A stretch of 12,370 nt of DNA from Thiohalospira sp046546335 (GTDB taxonomy: Bacteria; Pseudomonadota; Gammaproteobacteria; Thiohalospirales; Thiohalospiraceae). The stretch lies in the NCBI RefSeq assembly GCF_046546335.1, contig NZ_JBKGYA010000051.1; one strand, written 5' to 3'. Under the pieces are notes generated by a model that worked only from the letters and a program-made list of their open reading frames with translations, made no database searches and had not been told where the DNA came from. The position numbers and the translations under genes were made by a program. Positions 1 to 8,300 of the stretch are shown here, one piece after another. Numbering within the stretch: the first letter of the stretch is position 1; every line of letters begins with the position of its first letter.

Positions 1-226
1 GGGCGGAATAAATCAATGTTTCCCTAGTCCTTTAGACATAGCTACAAGCGTGTACGTTGGAAGATCCCACCAAGATGACCCTCGTGGGCAGGCTTAATGA
101 CACAAGCTCTCCGTTGTTCATGAACTGAGCCGACGGCCATGATTACCACGGCTTACGTCATGTTGCGTCGCACTCGACTGATAGATTCTCGACCCTACGA
201 GAAAGATCGGCGTAAAGGACAGTTGA
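1..226. other. Leader region without a recognisable gene
   Basis: This stretch is visibly poorer in G and C than the rest of the left half of the window. One forward frame is open from the window edge to a TAA near position 97 (about 31 codons). Its translation resembles nothing I recognise, so it may or may not be the tail of an upstream gene. I see no tRNA, no strong terminator and no promoter with acceptable -35/-10 spacing. The region presumably holds the promoter of the metallophosphatase that starts at 227. Confidence 0.5.
214..219 (+). promoter_or_regulatory. Ribosome binding site of the metallophosphatase gene
   Basis: AAAGGA lies seven bases before the ATG at 227. It supports that start over the longer out-of-frame open stretch that begins at 139. 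Confidence 0.6.
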
Positions 227-1162
227 ATGACCCGGAAATACGACCTCATCGGCGATATCCACGGCCACGCCTCGCAACTCCGGGCCCTGCTGGAGCGGCT
301 CGGCTATCGCGAGTGCGATGGCGTCTGGTCCCATCCCGAGCGGCAGGTCATCTTCCTGGGAGACTTCGTCGATCGGGGGCCGGAGCAGGTGGAGACGGTC
401 CGGATCGCCCGGGCCATGGTGGAGGCCGGCTCCGCCCTGGCGGTGATGGGCAACCACGAGTTCAATGCCGTCGGCTTCGGGACGCCGGATCCGGACCAGC
501 CGGAGACCTACCTGCGGCCGCATACCGACAAGAACCGGGATCAGCACCAGTTCTTCCTCGACGAGGTCGGCGAAGGCAGTCCCGAACACCACGCCATTCT
601 GGACTGGTTCCGCACCCTGCCCCTCTACCTCGACCTCCCCGGCCTGCGGGTCGTCCACGCCTGCTGGCACCCGGACCATCTGGCCGCACTGGATCCCTGG
701 CTCACCGAGACCGGCGCTCTGACCGCCGCCGGGTGGGTGGAGGCCCATCGTAAGGGCTCATCGCTCTACGAGGCGGTCGAGGTTGTGCTGAAGGGGCAGG
801 AGGTCGAACTGCCGGCGGGATTCTCGTTCCGCGACAAGTACCAAGTGGAACGGACGTCGGCCCGTCTTCGCTGGTGGGCCGACGGGGCGCAGGGATACCG
901 GGAGCTGGCAATGGTGCCGGACCAGCGCCTTCGCGCCGAACTCCCGGACGACCCGGTCCCGCCCGGCCTCTTGCCGCCAACCGACGACCCGCGGCCGGTC
1001 TTCTTCGGCCACTACTGGTTCCGGGGCGAGCCCGCCCCGCTGACCCCGCGGGCGGCCTGCCTGGATTACAGCATCGCCACCGATCGCGCCGATAGGAAGC
1101 TGGTGGCCTACCGCTGGGACGGGGAAACGGAGCTGGAGGCCGACCGGTTTATCTGGGTCTGA
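227..1162 (+). CDS. Metallophosphatase of the calcineurin-like / PPP family
   Basis: This 311-aa protein is a dinuclear-metal phosphoesterase, probably cytoplasmic because no signal peptide or membrane segment is visible. The metal-binding motifs of the family occur in order: GDIHG at 9-13 (Asp10, His12), GDFVDRGP at 45-52 (Asp46, Asp49, Arg50), GNHE at 75-78 (Asn76, His77), VVHA with His144, and FFGHYW with His262 near the C-terminus. This is the layout of the PPP branch, which includes PrpE/ApaH-type nucleotide phosphatases and bacterial Ser/Thr phosphatases. The C-terminal block with CLDYS and LVAYRW is typical of the bacterial single-domain members. All motifs look intact. The substrate (dinucleoside polyphosphate, phosphoprotein or other) cannot be read from the sequence. 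The start is fixed by AAAGGA upstream and by the family N-terminus, in which GDIHG lies close to the first Met. The gene converges on the next one with a 12-bp gap. Family assignment is firm; the specific activity is unknown. Confidence 0.93.
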   Translation: MTRKYDLIGDIHGHASQLRALLERLGYRECDGVWSHPERQVIFLGDFVDRGPEQVETVRIARAMVEAGSALAVMGNHEFNAVGFGTPDPDQPETYLRPHTDKNRDQHQFFLDEVGEGSPEHHAILDWFRTLPLYLDLPGLRVVHACWHPDHLAALDPWLTETGALTAAGWVEAHRKGSSLYEAVEVVLKGQEVELPAGFSFRDKYQVERTSARLRWWADGAQGYRELAMVPDQRLRAELPDDPVPPGLLPPTDDPRPVFFGHYWFRGEPAPLTPRAACLDYSIATDRADRKLVAYRWDGETELEADRFIWV

Positions 1163-1174
1163 GCCGGGTCGGCA

Positions 1175-1762
1175 CTACGCCGAATCGAGGGCCCGGAGGA
1201 CGTACCCGTCCGGATAGGTGAAAAAGATCTCGCCCTGGGGGTCCGGCAGTGCCTCGCCGTGTTCGACCAGGGCGACATCGTTCCAGAAGCCGATGGCGCC
1301 TTGCAGGCTTTCCTTGTCGGCCTCCGTCAATCCCGCCTCGGTGAGGACGGTCTCCACCTCATCGGCCGTCAGCCCCGGGATGTAGAGACGACCGGCCAGA
1401 CTCTTTTCCGCGAGGGTGCGGTTGGACCAGTCGTAACCCCCCAGCGCCTTTAAGGCGGCGTCTTTCACGGCGTGCACATCCGGATGGCACTTGGCATCCG
1501 AATGGCCCCGGAGCTGGCAGAGCTGGTGGTCACCGAGGAACTCGAGGGCGTAGACCTCCCCCTTGCCGGACTGCCGTGCCTCCTCCGGCGAACGACTGCC
1601 GTAGGCACACTGGCGGCGGTCGGCGTAACCCGCCGGCCGGCTCCACTCCCAGAGGTTGTCCACGACATAGGGGATATTCGTGGGGAGCCGCCGGGACTCC
1701 GGGTGGGGATACTTGATATCACCGTTACTGGCTCCGGCGACGGCGCGATAGATGACGGCCAT
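1175..1762 (-). CDS. Uncharacterised 195-aa protein, possible ADP-ribosyltransferase fold
   Basis: I do not recognise a named family. The start at 1762 is chosen because AGGAG lies six bases upstream; an ATG 20 codons further upstream lacks that support. Visible features are an N-terminal IYRA with Arg6, a conserved-looking stretch PTNIPYVVDNLWEW at 27-40, and RRQCAYGSRSPEEA at 49-62. These are followed by a beta-like segment VYALEFLG (70-77), a Cys/His-containing part (CQLRGHSDAKCHP, 82-94), a helical middle (about 96-165), and DPQGEIFF with Gln176-Gly177-Glu178 near the C-terminus. The order Arg6, Tyr54-Gly55-Ser56, Gln176-x-Glu178 matches the R-S-E plan of ADP-ribosyltransferases, including a QxE motif. 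This is pattern inference, not homology. There is no signal peptide or membrane segment. The gene is monocistronic, convergent with the metallophosphatase and divergent from recC. No antitoxin-like partner is visible next to it, which weakens a toxin reading. That it is a real gene is likely from the RBS, the protein-like composition and the tight convergent packing. Confidence 0.8.
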   Translation of the reverse strand: MAVIYRAVAGASNGDIKYPHPESRRLPTNIPYVVDNLWEWSRPAGYADRRQCAYGSRSPEEARQSGKGEVYALEFLGDHQLCQLRGHSDAKCHPDVHAVKDAALKALGGYDWSNRTLAEKSLAGRLYIPGLTADEVETVLTEAGLTEADKESLQGAIGFWNDVALVEHGEALPDPQGEIFFTYPDGYVLRALDSA

Positions 1763-1768
1763 GCGGGA

Positions 1769-1773
1769 CTCCT
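1769..1773 (-). promoter_or_regulatory. Ribosome binding site of the 195-aa protein
   Basis: AGGAG on the minus strand, six bases before the ATG at 1762. It decides the start in favour of 195 aa rather than the 215-aa open frame. Confidence 0.65.
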
Positions 1774-1811
1774 GTCGGATTGGTGTGCCGCTCGATGGAG
1801 CCTGGGACCGG

Positions 1812-1843
1812 GGTGCTTCCAACGGGTTCCGGGCGGAAGCACC
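1812..1843. repeat. Perfect 9-bp inverted repeat between divergent genes
   Basis: GGTGCTTCC (1812-1820) and its exact reverse complement GGAAGCACC (1835-1843) flank a 14-nt spacer. It lies about 50 bp before the start of the minus-strand gene and about 170 bp before recC. No T-tract follows on either strand, so it is not a standard terminator. An operator or a 5'-UTR hairpin of the minus-strand gene is possible. Confidence 0.55.
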
Positions 1844-1943
1844 GCTTCACTCGCCATGCTCTCCCACCTTCACGACACTCCTCGTCGCATGGAATCACTA
1901 TGCTGTTCTCGTATCGAGGGGATGCTGCGGCCTCCGTGCACAG

Positions 1944-1956
1944 GTAGGCTGCCTAC
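1944..1956. repeat. 13-nt palindrome upstream of recC
   Basis: GTAGGC, a central T, then GCCTAC. With one bulged G the symmetry extends to CAG/CTG on the outside. It sits 59 bp before the recC ATG, within the range of a promoter-proximal operator or mRNA hairpin. No promoter hexamers with normal spacing could be assigned around it. Confidence 0.4.
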
Positions 1957-2015
1957 TGTGGCCGGTATCCACCGGGGAACGGAACGGCGACCCCGCGTCG
2001 CGTGAACGGAATGCC

Positions 2016-5000
2016 ATGATCCAGCTCTACCACCACCACGACCTCACCGAGCTCGCCGCCCTGCTCCAGGCGCTGATGGCCCGGCGACCGCCGGCCGATC
2101 CGCTGACCCCCGAAACGGTCCTCGTCCCGGACCGGGGCAAGGAGCGCTGGCTGCAGAAGACGCTGGCCGAGGCCGAGGGGATCGTCGCCAATATGCGCTT
2201 CCCCCTCCCGGCGGGGTTCATCTGGGGCGATCTGATCCGCGACCGGCTGGGCTGGACCGGCCATCTGGAGTACCAGCGCGACCGGATGGTCTGGCACCTC
2301 TACCGCCTGCTGCCCGAACTGGAGGCGGAGTCGCCGGCCATTGCCCGCTATCTCGCCGCCGAATCGCGGGAGGTCCACCGGATCCAGCTCGCCGAGCGCC
2401 TGGCCGATGTCTTCGATCAGTACCAGGTCTTTCGCGGGGATCTGATCGAGGCCTGGGACCGCGGCGAGGAGGACACGGGCTCCACCACCGCGGCGTGGCA
2501 GGCACCCATCTGGCGGCGGCTGGTCGCCGAACTCGGGCCCGATCACCGGGTTCGCACCCTGCGCCGGGCCATCCACGAGCTGGAATCGGGCACCCTGGAG
2601 GCCGCTCCCCCGGCCGGGCGGCTCTTCTTCTTCGGCGTCTCCGATCTGCCCCCCGACTATCTGCGGCTCTTCTACGCCCTGGGCCACCAGACCGAGATCC
2701 ATCTCCTGCTGCCCAACCCCTCGGAGCACTACTGGGGCGACATCGCCGCGCACCGGATCTCGGTGGACTTCCCGGTGGAGGAGCAGACCCTGCCCTCCCA
2801 GGAGACGGTGGAGACGGGCCACCCCCTGCTCGCCTCGCTGGGCCGGCCGGCGCGGGATTTCCTCCACCTCCTCTACGCCGACGAGCTGGCCGCCATCCAG
2901 GAGCCCGAACTCGGCGAGGCACTCGCCTACACCCCGCCGGAGGGCGACCGCCTGCTGGAGCGGATACAGCGCAGCGTGATCACCCTGGACGCCACGCCCG
3001 AGGACGGCGGCCTGGCCGCGGACGACGACTCCCTGCAGATCCACGCCTGCCACGGCCCCCTGCGCGAGGTACAGGTCCTGCACGATCAGCTGCTCGATCT
3101 CCTGAGCCGCCACCCCGATCTGGAGCCCCGGGACATCGTGGTGATGATGCCGGACCTGCGCACCTACGCCCCGGCCATCCGCAGCGTCTTCGGCAGCACC
3201 GATGGTGCGCGGTTCATCCCCTGGTCCCTCTCGGATCAGCCCCGGCGCGGCAGCCACCCCATCGTCCAGACCTTTCTGGACGTACTGGAACTGCCCCTGG
3301 CCCGCTGGAACGCCTCCCACATCCTGACGCTGGCCGCCGTACCGGCCATCATGCGCCGCTTCGGCCTGGATGAGCCGGACCTGGACCGTCTGCACCAATG
3401 GGTCGAGGCGTCGGGGATCCGCTGGGGACGGGATGCGGAGAACCGCCGCCGTCAGGGGGCCGGTGACTACGATGAATTCTCCTGGGTCTTCGGCCTCGAT
3501 CGCCTCCTGCTCGGCAGCGCCCTGGATGACGGCGATACCCTGGTCGACGACGTCGCCCCCTGGCCGGAGCTGGAGGGGCGGGACGCCGAGATCCTGGGCC
3601 GCCTGCACCACCTGGTGGACACCCTGACCGGCTGGCAGGAAACGCTGGACGCCGAGCGCCCCCCGCAGGCCTGGCACCGACTGCTCAATGAGCTGCTCAC
3701 CTCCCTGTTCGCGCCGGATACCGAGGATCCGGCGGAGCGGACCGCCCTGGAGGCCATCCAGGAGGCCCTGACCCTGCTGGAGACCGCCCACCAGTGCACC
3801 CCGGAGACGCCCATCAGCTGGGCGGCCCTGCACGAAGAGATGCGGGGGGCGCTGGATGATGCCGGCGAGCGCCAGCCCCTCCTGACGGGGGGCGTCACCT
3901 TCTGCGGGATCCACTCCCTGGCCGGGGTTCCCGCCCGGGTGGTGGCCCTGCTGGGGATGGACGACGGCGCCTTCCCGCGCCAGGACGGGGGGCAGTCCTT
4001 CAACCTCATCCTCCAGCGCCGGGCGCTCGGGGACCGCACCAACCGCGACAGCGATCGGCTCGCCTTCCTCCAGGCCCTGCTGGCGGCCCGGGACGTCTTC
4101 TACATCAGCTACACCGGCACCAACGTCCGCAGCGGCGAGGCCCTGCGGCCGGCTGCCACCGTCGCCGAGTTCCTGACCTACCTGGATGGCCACCACTTCG
4201 GGGGCGCCGGCACCGCGGAGGAGATCCTGGTCACCCACCAGCCCATGCAGCCCTTCAGCCGCTCCTACTTCGGCGAGGAGGCCCCCTCGGCCCGGATCTT
4301 CACCTTCCGCGAGGAATGGACGCCCGGTGCCCGCACCACCCCGCAGGCCGAGGCCAGCCCGCCGCCCCTGCTGGACGGCAGCCGCTTCCCGGCCCCCGAG
4401 GAGCCGACCATCGAGCTCGCCGCCCTGAAGCGCTTTTTCCGCCATCCACCGGAGACCTTCTTCCGGGAGCAGGTCGGCCTGCGGCTGGCCGACGATAACG
4501 AGTCTCCGAGCGACGCGGAGCCCTTCAAACTGAACGGCCTGCAGACCTGGCAGCTCCGGTCCGCTCTCCTGGATGAAGTCCGGGCCACCGGAACCCCGCT
4601 GCCGGCGGACGACCCACCGCGACTGTGGCGGCGTCGAGGATTCCTGCCGCCGGGCGGGCTGGCCGCCGGGAGCTGGGCGCCGGCCGCGCAGGCGATCAAC
4701 GAGCTGCTGCCGGTGGTTCGAGCCTGGCAGGTCGAGACCACGGCGGCCGATGTGGATTGCCACCTGCCCGGTGGCGAGCGCCTGATCGGCCGGGTCCCCG
4801 ATGCCCGCCCCGAGGGGTTGCGCCGGATCCATGCCGGGGAGCTCAAGATGAAGCGCTGCCTGGGGGACTGGATCGACTACCTCGCCCTGCTGGCTACGGG
4901 GGCGCTCACCGAGGGGGCCGCCCTGACCATGGCCGGCCCCGGCAAGAACGGCTCCGGGCCCGATATCCGACGGGCCCACCTGACCCCCGACGAGGCCTCG

Positions 5001-5381
5001 CAGCAGCTGGACGCCCTGATCGCCCTCTATCGGGACGGGCTCACCCGCCCCCTGCCCTTCCTTCCCGATCTGGCCGGGGAGTTCCTGGAGAAGCGGGATG
5101 AGAAGACCGACGAGGGCAAGTCCGAAGAGGAGGCGAACGACCTGAGCCTGAATGAACTCAACGGGGCGCTCGACCCGGATGCCTTCCAGCCCCGCCACGA
5201 GACGCGGGACGAGTACCTGATGCTTACCGTGGGCACGGGAGATCAGCCGCTGGGCGGGACCCCCGAGGAGAGCGAATTCATCCGCCTGGCCGAGGCCATC
5301 ATCGGCCCGCTCCACCAGCGCCTGGAGGCCGCCCCGGCCGGCGGACCCGAAGGAGTGATCAAGAGCGGGGGTGCCGCATGA
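2016..5381 (+). CDS. recC: Exodeoxyribonuclease V subunit RecC
   Basis: RecC is the non-catalytic subunit of RecBCD. It splits the duplex, feeds strands to RecB and RecD, and scans the 3' strand for Chi. The protein has 1121 aa, close to the E. coli length. Its N-terminus (MIQLYHHHDLTEL) begins one residue earlier in register than E. coli RecC, then shows the family block with RGKERWLQ and FPLPAGFIW in the first 75 residues. IHACHGPLREVQVLHD at 342-357 and PRDIVVMMPDL from 371 match the conserved middle of RecC. The helicase folds are degenerate and show no Walker A motif, as expected for RecC. The C-terminal part around 940-960 (ELKMKR, DWIDYLALLATG) fits the inactive nuclease-like domain. 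The open frame extends 88 codons upstream, but that part is low-quality sequence. The family alignment and a weak GGA five bases upstream favour the ATG at 2016. The last codons overlap recB by four bases. Confidence 0.96.
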   Translation: MIQLYHHHDLTELAALLQALMARRPPADPLTPETVLVPDRGKERWLQKTLAEAEGIVANMRFPLPAGFIWGDLIRDRLGWTGHLEYQRDRMVWHLYRLLPELEAESPAIARYLAAESREVHRIQLAERLADVFDQYQVFRGDLIEAWDRGEEDTGSTTAAWQAPIWRRLVAELGPDHRVRTLRRAIHELESGTLEAAPPAGRLFFFGVSDLPPDYLRLFYALGHQTEIHLLLPNPSEHYWGDIAAHRISVDFPVEEQTLPSQETVETGHPLLASLGRPARDFLHLLYADELAAIQEPELGEALAYTPPEGDRLLERIQRSVITLDATPEDGGLAADDDSLQIHACHGPLREVQVLHDQLLDLLSRHPDLEPRDIVVMMPDLRTYAPAIRSVFGSTDGARFIPWSLSDQPRRGSHPIVQTFLDVLELPLARWNASHILTLAAVPAIMRRFGLDEPDLDRLHQWVEASGIRWGRDAENRRRQGAGDYDEFSWVFGLDRLLLGSALDDGDTLVDDVAPWPELEGRDAEILGRLHHLVDTLTGWQETLDAERPPQAWHRLLNELLTSLFAPDTEDPAERTALEAIQEALTLLETAHQCTPETPISWAALHEEMRGALDDAGERQPLLTGGVTFCGIHSLAGVPARVVALLGMDDGAFPRQDGGQSFNLILQRRALGDRTNRDSDRLAFLQALLAARDVFYISYTGTNVRSGEALRPAATVAEFLTYLDGHHFGGAGTAEEILVTHQPMQPFSRSYFGEEAPSARIFTFREEWTPGARTTPQAEASPPPLLDGSRFPAPEEPTIELAALKRFFRHPPETFFREQVGLRLADDNESPSDAEPFKLNGLQTWQLRSALLDEVRATGTPLPADDPPRLWRRRGFLPPGGLAAGSWAPAAQAINELLPVVRAWQVETTAADVDCHLPGGERLIGRVPDARPEGLRRIHAGELKMKRCLGDWIDYLALLATGALTEGAALTMAGPGKNGSGPDIRRAHLTPDEASQQLDALIALYRDGLTRPLPFLPDLAGEFLEKRDEKTDEGKSEEEANDLSLNELNGALDPDAFQPRHETRDEYLMLTVGTGDQPLGGTPEESEFIRLAEAIIGPLHQRLEAAPAGGPEGVIKSGGAA
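5367..5371 (+). promoter_or_regulatory. Weak ribosome binding site of recB
   Basis: GGGGG lies inside the recC end, six bases before the recB ATG. With the ATGA stop/start overlap at 5378-5381 it suggests recB is translated by coupling to recC. A better AGGAG at 5351-5355 is too far away to serve directly. Confidence 0.35.
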
Positions 5382-8300
5382 GCACGACACCGGAGACCCG
5401 CCCCCTGGACCTGCCCCTGTCGGGCCTGCGCCTGGTGGAGGCCAGCGCAGGCACCGGCAAGACCTTCACCCTGGCCGGTCTCTACCTCCGCCTGCTGGTA
5501 GAGCAGCAGCGCACGGTCCGCGAGATCCTGGTAATGACCTTCACCCGGGCCGCCACCCAGGAGCTGCGCGAGCGGATCCGCTGGTGGCTGGCCCGGGCGG
5601 CGACCCTGGCCAGGGTTCCCGGCCAGGCCGATCCGGCTCGGGCCGAAGACACCATCATCACGGACCTGCTGGGACGAACCGACGAGGAGCGCGGCGAGCT
5701 GGCCCGGCGACTGACCGAAGCCGCCACGCGGATGGACGAGGCGACCATCACCACCATCCACGGCTTCTCCCGGATGGCTGTGCAAGAGCACGCCTTCGAC
5801 AGCGGGATCGCCTTCGACCGGGGGGAGCAGACCGAGGACGACCCGCTCATCGAGGAGGCCGCCACCGACTACTGGCGCCGCCGGGTCATCGGGGGCGAGG
5901 ACCCGAGCCTGGCCGCCCTCTGGTCCACTCCCGAGGCCTTCGTCAACGACCTTCGCCCCCTCCTGGCTCGTCCCCACCAGCGGATTGCCGGACCGGACAC
6001 CGAATCGGCCCGGGAGTCAGCAGCGCAGGCCCGGGCCGCCTGGGCCGACCAGCGGGAGGCTCTCCAGGGGCGACTGGAGAATCTGGTCGCGGCCGGCGCC
6101 CTGCACGGCGGTCGCAAGCTGGGCAAGCGGCTCACCACTCCGGGGGACGTCCCGGAGCTTCTGGCGGAGCTGGATGCCGCGGTGGCCGCCGGCCCCGTCT
6201 CACATCCCCTGATGGACGTGCTCGGCAGCGAATCGTTCGGCAAACAGCTCACCGGACGACCCGCCAAGGAGTACGCCCCGGATGCCGTGACCGACGCGGC
6301 CGACGCGGTACTCGCAGCCAGACCCGAGGCCCGGCTCCTCGCCCTGCGCGAGGCCGCCGATGCCGTCCGGACCCGGGTCGCGGCGATCAAGGCCGAGCGG
6401 CGGCTGTTCTCCTATGACGATCTCATCACCGGCCTGCACGGCGCCGTCCACGACCCGGACCGGGGTCCGACCCTGGCCCGGGCCCTCCATCAGCGCTGGC
6501 CGGCCGCCCTGGTGGACGAGTTCCAGGACACCGACCCCCTCCAGTACCAGATCCTGCAGCGGGTCTACAGCGATCGCGACGAGGGGGCCCTGATCCTCAT
6601 CGGCGATCCCAAGCAGGCCATCTATTCCTTCCGCGGCGGCGACGTCTTTGCCTACCTCCAGGCCACCGATGACGCGGACGGTCGCTACCACCTGGACACC
6701 AACTTCCGCTCCACGGCCGGGGTCATCCAGGCGGTGGATACCCTCTTCAGCCACCATGAACGACCCTTCGTGCTGGAGGAGATGGCATTCCGGCCGGTCC
6801 AGGCGAACAGCCAGCAGGGCCGCGGGGGCCTCCGGGTCGACGGGGAGCCCGTCGCGCCCCTGACCCTATGGACGCCCCCGGCGGACGAGGAGCTGGTCAA
6901 GGCCCCCGACGCGAAGGCCGCCCTGCTGCGCCAGTGCGTCGCCACCATCCGCCGCCTGCTGGATCCGGAGACCGAGGTCCGCCGACTCCAGAACGAGAAG
7001 GACGAGCCCCTCCAGCCCCGGGACATCTGCGTGCTGGTCAACACCAACACGGAAGCGAGCGAGGTCCAGCAGGCGCTGTCCCGGCAGAACATCCCGGCGG
7101 CGAGCGGCCATCGCGACAACATCTTCAAGACCCCCCAGGCGCAGGAGCTCGTCCGGCTGCTACGGGCCGCCGCGACCCCGGCCGATGCCGCCCGCCTGCG
7201 GGTCGCGCTGATCGGCGAGCTCTTCGGCTGTCGTCTGGGTGATCTGCAGGCCCTGGCCGAGGACGAGGCCCGATGGCAGCGGTGGTACGTCCACCTGCAG
7301 CAGGCGCACCGCCGCTGGGCCGACCACGGGGTGCTGGCCATGCTGGAGCCACTGATCCAGGCCGCGGCCCCTCGCCTGCTCGCCCTGGAGGACGGGGAGC
7401 GGCGGATGACCAACTGGCTGCACCTCGCCGAGCAGCTCCAGGCCGCCGAGCCCGAGGCCTTCGGCATGGCCGGCCTGATCCGCTGGCTGGAAGAGCAGAT
7501 GGAGCACGCTGGCGAGGGCGATAATGAAGCCGCCGAGCTGCGCCTGGAGAGCGAGGCGGACCGGGTGCAGATCGTCACCATCCATCGCTCCAAGGGGCTG
7601 GAGTACCCGGTGGTCATGGCGCCCTTCGCCTACCGGATAGGCACCCCGGGTCGCCCGGAGGCCCGGCCCGACAAGGACCCCTTCGCCTTCCATGATGACG
7701 ACCATCAGGCCTGGCTCGATCCGCGCTCGAAGGGGGAGACGGACGAGAAGACGGTGGCCCGCGCCGTGCGCGAGCACAAGGCCGAGGCCCTGCGCCTGCT
7801 CTACGTCGCCGTCACCCGGGCCCGGCAGGCGGTCTACCTGGGCTGGGGCCCGATCAACGGGGCCCAGAACAGTGCCCTGGCCTGGCTGCTGCACGCGCAG
7901 GACGGGTGCGCGGCGGACCAGTGGCAGAGCAGCAAGGAAGACTACAAGGACTGGTTCACGCCGGCGGGGGTCACCAAACGGCTCGAGACCTTGGCACACC
8001 GGAGTGGCGAAACCATCCACCTCGAACCCGTCGACCCGGGTGCGCCTCCGGTGCAGCGCCTGGAGCCGGAGCCACGGCCGGCCGGCGCTGCCCGCCAGGA
8101 TCGCCCCGAGCACCGCCCCTTCTGGGGGGTGCTCTCCTTCTCCGCGCTGGTCCGCAACGACCACACCCCGATGCCCCGCGCCGGGGCCGAGGACGAAACG
8201 CGGGAGGAGGATCGCCTCTTCACCGAGGCGGGTCCCATCGAGAGGCTACCATCGGCCGATCTGGAGGATCTGGCCGGGCCGGACTTCGGCACCGCCATCC

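Noticed and set aside
69..91. CCCAC/GTGGG hairpin in the leader region
   Set aside because: Only five base pairs with a 13-nt loop and no T-run; this is expected by chance.
139..753. Plus-strand open frame of 204 codons over the metallophosphatase
   Set aside because: It is out of frame with the phosphatase motifs and its product is Arg/Pro-rich. The ribosome binding site at 214-219 serves the ATG at 227.
1752..2015. 88-codon N-terminal extension of RecC
   Set aside because: The residues do not resemble any RecC, and the known N-terminus aligns at the Met encoded at 2016. The extension also crosses the start region of the divergent gene.
1953..5390. Minus-strand open frame of 1145 codons opposite recC
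   Set aside because: It mirrors recC almost exactly. The translation is rich in Gly, Gln, Ala and Pro with no recognisable motif. It is a codon-bias shadow of a high-GC gene.
5371..6417. Plus-strand open frame overlapping the start of recB in another frame
   Set aside because: The translation is Arg/Gly/Pro-rich and motif-free. recB in the neighbouring frame has every expected helicase motif.
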